Below are positions 56,487 to 60,470 of a stretch of DNA of 60,470 nucleotides, one piece after another. This stretch comes from Limosilactobacillus balticus (GTDB taxonomy: Bacteria; Bacillota; Bacilli; Lactobacillales; Lactobacillaceae). Made by a program: the position numbers and the translations under genes. Each line of letters starts with the position of its first letter. Positions within the stretch are counted from its first letter, which is position 1. Below the pieces are notes generated by a model that was given only the letters and a program-made list of their open reading frames with translations, had not been told where the DNA came from and did not search any database. Location of the stretch: the NCBI RefSeq assembly GCF_014145615.1, contig NZ_JACIVH010000063.1, positions 1 through 60,470 on the forward strand, given 5' to 3'.

Positions 56487-57500
56487 GTTAGTTTACGCAC
56501 AACTAACTTTGGTGATAAGTCCACCATTCAACATTTAAAACCTACCACCAAGCGACTTACATTACAGTAGGCTAGCACATTTACCATACTGTTGTAATTC
56601 TGTGCCGACTTTTTGAGGTATCACTAGTATTATGTGTACTGTTGAATCATTGTTTAGCACAATTGTCATGAACAGTAAAAAAACTTCTCAGTAGCATATA
56701 TACTTAATGCGATAAAACTAAACTATTATCTGCTTATTGCTGTTGGCGAAGACAATAAGGCTTTTAAGTTATCTGGGGGAGATATTGCTACTCATGCCTA
56801 AAGTAAAGTATTCGGGGGTTTCTTCTTATAAGCATTATCAGTCTACCGTTTGCCATATCGATCTAAACAAGTATTCAGACTTTCTATGATACCTACTATA
56901 TAAGACTATAGGCCTTATACCTATTAGGGAGTAGTGGTTGCAACAAACAATGCACAAAAATCGTTGCTAATATCAATAACTTAACTGTTACCACTGTCCA
57001 GTTAAGCGACAACCACTATTACGGTTAAATACATCAAGGTATCGGGGGGTCGCCTGTAATGAATCAACTATAATAGCCTATATCCGCCAGTTTATAAGGA
57101 ACTTGTCCTAAACCAACTGGCACATACTTGTCACTATCTCATAGAGCCATATTAAGTTATGCAATAAATTACTTGAAATATAAGTAAAAGGTGAAAACTC
57201 ATCGAGATAAGTAGCGATCTGTCCTGATCACTACCAGGTTGCGTTTCATCTGTGGTCGTCGTCCAGATGAACGTCGTCACCTGTTGGCAAGTTGCAACCA
57301 ATCCTGCATTAAACAGGTGGTAAAACTGGCTGTCTCATCAAAGATCAAGCAACTTTCTAATCAACTCAATTATTAAGCGATTGATAACGAAGCTAATTAT
57401 TAGTTGTATGATCTTCTAAGCGAATATTTACTAATAGCTTTCAATTTTCATTCTACTCTCTTAGAAGTTTTTTTCAACTCATTTATCAGTGGAAAATACC
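56452..57500 (-). ncRNA. Candidate large ornate structured noncoding RNA (~1 kb)
   Basis: There is no coding frame in either direction for about 1.1 kb. The - strand RNA has many helices, given as + coordinates: 57460-57467/57413-57420 (8 bp), 57312-57319/57278-57285 (8), 57264-57272/57243-57252 (9, one bulge), 57226-57234/57211-57219 (9), 57115-57120/57087-57092 (6), 57010-57018/56932-56940 (9, long range), 56999-57006/56980-56987 (8), 56753-56761/56732-56739 (8, one bulge), 56671-56677/56637-56643 (7). Near its end is an H-type pseudoknot: 56554-56560/56515-56521 crossing 56546-56551/56509-56514. Two helices use G-U pairs possible only on the - strand. It ends in a strong terminator. A TATAAT at 57505-57510 could start it, with a poor -35. 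I cannot name its class; it is not tmRNA, RNase P or 6S by any motif I know. Confidence 0.65.
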
Positions 57501-57504
57501 ATTC

Positions 57505-57510
57505 ATTATA
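57505..57510 (-). promoter_or_regulatory. Possible -10 for the large RNA
   Basis: TATAAT on the - strand without a convincing -35 (ACAACA at 17 nt). Transcription could instead come as readthrough from the adhesin gene, which has no clear terminator. Confidence 0.35.
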
Positions 57511-57681
57511 GACCAGCCATTAACTTTTGTTGTCTCGCCAACGTTTGATGGCAATTTTATAATTTGTTTTTTTCAATAATCTACTATAATAAATGACGAT
57601 TTAATCATATGTGCTAGCAACAATCAATTTGCTTTTATCATTTGATTATCATTCAGTTATCAATAATTCATTTAAGAAGCA

Positions 57682-60470
57682 TTAGTTCTTTCGTCTACGT
57701 TTTGTGGCACCACCAACCAGAATACCAGTTAAGCCAAGAGCAGCAAGGCCAAGAATCTCACTCATATTGTTATGACTATTTCCTGTTTGTGGTAATGTGT
57801 CCTCACCTTGTCGTGATTCTTCATTAGAAACAGATTCACTCGTAACAACTGGTGGCACTGCCTTTTTTTCAGCATTTGATGTCGTAACCGTATTATTTTC
57901 TGAAACAGCTTGTGGCATGACAGGAGTTGACTTGGCAACATCCTTCTGCCCTCCTAGTAATGTTGGTTTCAATTCAGGGGCTACTGGTTGAGTTGGTTTA
58001 GGAGTTACTGGTGTTTCCGGTTTACTTGGCGTTGTCGGAGTAGTAGGGGTAACTGGTGTTGGCTTCGTGTAAACCACAGGGGTGTCTTGAATTGGTCTCG
58101 TTGGAGTAACAGTCGATTCTTCAGGAATATAACCCGGAATATTTGGTACAGGCTCATTTGGAATGACCTTCGTTGGATTATTCGGGTCATTAGTGTATGG
58201 CACTTCTGGAACACCCGGAATTGGATTATCGTCTGGCGTAACCGGAACGATATTACCGACCTTAGTATAAGTTACATTTTCAGTAATATTCTCTTGAACA
58301 GTCTTTTGTCCACCAGCAACAGCCTTATCCGCAACATAGCCCTTAACTACCGGAACATTCACTTCTTTATAATGTTCTTCATTTGGTGTCCAAGCAGTTG
58401 TAAATTGACCATCTGGAATAATTGCACCAGTTACCCGATCAACGGTAACCGTCCGCGTCCAAGTTGAGGTTTGGACATTATTAGCCGGTGTTTTAGCTCC
58501 TGCACCACTGTAATGAATTGTCAGAGTGTAGTTCTTAGTGTAGTTATCCTTTGCTGGCCATTTTGGTCCGTTTGGTTCATCAGGATTTACTGGTGTCCCC
58601 GGTTCATGTGGATTATTAGGACCAACTGGTGCATAGCCGTGTTTCATTACAACTGTAAAGACTTGTGTAGTATCTGAGACATCATCAAAGGTTGCATCAT
58701 TGGGATAATTACTACTTACAAAGACATAGCCTTGATTTTCCAATTGTTTGATTGTGGCCGCAGTACTGTAGTCAATCTTTGTGCCACTAATCCCTTTCAA
58801 TTGACCAGAAGTTGTAATCAATTTATCATTTTCACTTTGATCAACATAATTTACAATCGCAGTTTGCTCCTCTGTTGGTTGTGGTTTTATCGGATTCCTA
58901 GTATATGGAACATCAGTATCAGTCCCTGGATTTTCTGGTGTAACAGTTGGAACTTCCGGAGTATAGCCCGGAATCTCTGGAACTGGTTCGTTTGGTGTTA
59001 CTCCAGTTGGATCATTTGGATTAGTCGGGTATTGTGGATGATCAACATCTGGAATTGGTGTTCCGTTCTTGTCAACTGGAATAATGTGACCATTCGGCGT
59101 GTACGTAACAGTAGCTGTTTCGTCCGTCATCGTTACAGTTGGTCCACTTACTTCCGCCTTATCAGCATGGTAGCCTTCTACAACTGGAGTTTTAACACTG
59201 TCATAAGTTGTCTTGTTAGGTTCCCATTCCGTTGTACTAATGATTTTACCTGTAATGTTGTCAACTGTAATCGACCGTGTCCATTGCGCGTTTTGAACAT
59301 TTGGTTGTGGGTTCTTTGTACCAGCACCTTCATAGTTAATGGTAAACTTAACATCTTTGCTATAATCAACGTCCTCTTTAGTTACCTTTGGACCATCGGG
59401 ATAGCTAGGATTAATCGGTTCGCCAGGAGTTGCCGGCTTTTCTGGATTGTAAGTCGTTGTTCCGTGTTTCATCACAACTGTGTAAACCTGAGTCTTGCCC
59501 ATGTCATCATCAAAGGTTGCGTCTGCGGGATAATTACTGCTTACAAAGACATAACCTTGGTCTTCCAATTGCTTGATTGTAGCTGCAGTACTGTAGTCGA
59601 TCTTAGTACCGGATGGACCAGTTAAGTCCCCCGAAGTCGTAATCAACTTATCGTTTTCGCTTTGATCAACGTAATTTACAATCGCGGTTTCGGTATTATT
59701 GTAAATTACGGTCGTATTTTTAGTTGGGTCGTTCGGGGTAACAGTTGGCACGCTTGGAACATAACCCGGAATATCAGGAACTGGTTCATTTGGTGTCACC
59801 TTAGTTGGATTATTTGGATCATTAGTATATGGCGGTTGAGGTACATTAGGAATTGGCTTCCCACTCGGGTCGACCGGAATAATCTTACCAACTTGATGGT
59901 AGATAACTGTTTGGGTAACATTTGGATCTGTAATTTTTGCAAGCAAGCCACCAGCTGTTGCCGTATCTGCTACATAACCCTTAATTACTGGCACTTTAAC
60001 GTTACCAAATTGGTAGCTTTCTTGGTTCCACTTACCTTGTGTGATTACTTTACCAGTTTGGGTATCAATAACGTTACCTGAGTAAGTAAAGTCAGTATGA
60101 TCAACAACCGCCTTGGCTAACTCATTACCATTTTCATCGACGAACTTAACAGTTTGTGATCCTGGAATATTTTGTTGGTCAACAATCTTCGTCCCATTAC
60201 TTACTAAGTCAACAGTTACATCAATATTATTACTGTTATTAGTGACGGTAATGTTCTTAACAGCTCCATCATCAGACACATTATCTGCAGTGACATTTTG
60301 GCCCGCGGACATAGCAGAAAACGCATCAACATGGTAGCCATCCAGACTTGGAGCAGGATAGCCATTCAAGGTTGCTTCATCCTTAGTAGATCCATCAGCT
60401 GTCCAAGTTAAGTGACCTTGTTTAACCTGACCATTTTCAGTAACAATTTGGCCATTTACAACATCAACCA
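57682..60470 (-). CDS. LPXTG-anchored MucBP-repeat mucus-binding adhesin (3' part, start outside window)
   Basis: The frame stays open to the right edge, so this is the C-terminal ~929 residues of a larger surface protein. It contains repeated MucBP/Mub-type modules with motifs such as TVKFVDENGNELAKAVV, TAIVNYVDQSENDKLI and VPVVKGYVADKA. Proline/Thr-rich segments (PNEPVPDIPGY, PTPVTPTTPTTPSKPETP) form a stalk. The C-terminus is a sortase signal: LPQTG, a hydrophobic helix (ILGLAALGLTGILVGGA) and KRRRKN. Family members bind mucin in the gut. The first in-frame start in view is an internal TTG and is not the true start. Confidence 0.95.
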   Translation of the reverse strand, partial: VDVVNGQIVTENGQVKQGHLTWTADGSTKDEATLNGYPAPSLDGYHVDAFSAMSAGQNVTADNVSDDGAVKNITVTNNSNNIDVTVDLVSNGTKIVDQQNIPGSQTVKFVDENGNELAKAVVDHTDFTYSGNVIDTQTGKVITQGKWNQESYQFGNVKVPVIKGYVADTATAGGLLAKITDPNVTQTVIYHQVGKIIPVDPSGKPIPNVPQPPYTNDPNNPTKVTPNEPVPDIPGYVPSVPTVTPNDPTKNTTVIYNNTETAIVNYVDQSENDKLITTSGDLTGPSGTKIDYSTAATIKQLEDQGYVFVSSNYPADATFDDDMGKTQVYTVVMKHGTTTYNPEKPATPGEPINPSYPDGPKVTKEDVDYSKDVKFTINYEGAGTKNPQPNVQNAQWTRSITVDNITGKIISTTEWEPNKTTYDSVKTPVVEGYHADKAEVSGPTVTMTDETATVTYTPNGHIIPVDKNGTPIPDVDHPQYPTNPNDPTGVTPNEPVPEIPGYTPEVPTVTPENPGTDTDVPYTRNPIKPQPTEEQTAIVNYVDQSENDKLITTSGQLKGISGTKIDYSTAATIKQLENQGYVFVSSNYPNDATFDDVSDTTQVFTVVMKHGYAPVGPNNPHEPGTPVNPDEPNGPKWPAKDNYTKNYTLTIHYSGAGAKTPANNVQTSTWTRTVTVDRVTGAIIPDGQFTTAWTPNEEHYKEVNVPVVKGYVADKAVAGGQKTVQENITENVTYTKVGNIVPVTPDDNPIPGVPEVPYTNDPNNPTKVIPNEPVPNIPGYIPEESTVTPTRPIQDTPVVYTKPTPVTPTTPTTPSKPETPVTPKPTQPVAPELKPTLLGGQKDVAKSTPVMPQAVSENNTVTTSNAEKKAVPPVVTSESVSNEESRQGEDTLPQTGNSHNNMSEILGLAALGLTGILVGGATKRRRKN
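58066..58863 (-). repeat. Adhesin repeat unit B
   Basis: Second copy of a ~275-residue module that begins TAIVNYVDQSENDKLITTSG and ends near VVYTKP. Its first ~65 residues are almost identical to unit A. Confidence 0.85.
58864..59688 (-). repeat. Adhesin repeat unit A
   Basis: 825-bp (275-codon) unit with the same start TAIVNYVDQSENDKLITTSG. The segment DYSTAATIKQLE..GYVFVSSNYP is shared nearly word for word with unit B. The later MucBP-like part has diverged more. A third related copy begins before the window edge (59689-60470). Confidence 0.85.

Noticed and set aside
56452-57500. tmRNA, RNase P RNA or 6S RNA as the identity of the structured region
   Set aside because: No tRNA-like ends or tag reading frame, no conserved RNase P core motifs, and the size is wrong for 6S.
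57558-57604. + strand promoters (TATAAT at about 57558 and 57585) driving an RNA toward the adhesin gene
   Set aside because: The -35 regions are poor, and A/T-rich sequence gives such -10 matches often. The helix G-U pairs and terminator favour the - strand.
57988-60337. Long + strand reading frames antisense to the adhesin gene (for example 58732-59625)
   Set aside because: Products are rich in W, R, N, I and F with no domain logic, and they mirror the repeat structure of the adhesin. They are antisense shadows of a Pro/Thr/Asn-rich repeat gene.

Overview
The window is a low-GC Firmicute chromosome segment, almost certainly Limosilactobacillus (most likely L. reuteri). The first ~116 bases are the reverse complement of the 5' end of a 16S rRNA gene whose variable bases match my memory of L. 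reuteri. The gene content agrees: T-box leaders, LPXTG/MucBP adhesin, alsS-alsD, a deo cluster and a CBS-less IMPDH. Of about 45 protein genes only cfa and a HAD-like gene lie on the + strand. Everything else, including the rRNA, runs on the - strand, as expected for one replichore near an rrn locus.

Layout, left to right: 16S 5' end with three tandem rrn promoters (1-510); tyrS with a T-box; a DUF975-like membrane protein; gpmA; the purine operon purC-S-Q-L-F-M-N-H-D (4259-14011, transcribed leftward); purE-K-B (14237-17206); alsS-alsD; fhs; an AI-2E family transporter; cfa and a degenerate HAD protein (+ strand); pyrB-C-D-F-E (25108-29635) behind a long PyrR leader; a LysR-type regulator and azlC-azlD; a two-component system; guaB; the deo operon deoC-deoB-pdp-deoD-deoR; the chromosome-maintenance operon rsmG-noc-parA-parB-DUF951-ychF-DUF1129; a hydroxyacyl-CoA dehydrogenase; a nucleoside hydrolase and nupC; a 950-base gene-poor region; a T-box controlled amino acid permease; a glutamine-type ABC transporter; serS with a T-box; a 1.2-kb region without genes; and the 3' part of a large LPXTG mucus-binding protein that runs off the right edge.

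The dominant theme is nucleotide metabolism: de novo purine and pyrimidine synthesis, IMP to XMP, salvage and uptake of nucleosides, and deoxyribose catabolism. CGAAC-type PurBoxes precede purC, purE and fhs, which ties one-carbon supply to purine synthesis. The pyr leader has two PyrR-loop-like sequences, each followed by an intrinsic terminator. CcpA (cre) sites sit at deoC, the nucleoside hydrolase and nupC.

The most striking unexplained object is the gene-free region 56451-57510. On the - strand it folds into many nested helices, an H-type pseudoknot and a strong terminator, and two helices need G-U pairs that exist only in the - strand RNA. I read it as a ~1-kb ornate noncoding RNA. A second gene-poor region (50026-50680) holds a likely ~70-nt terminated small RNA and other hairpins. 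One near-perfect parS (in fhs) and two near-perfect Noc-binding palindromes accompany the parAB-noc locus.
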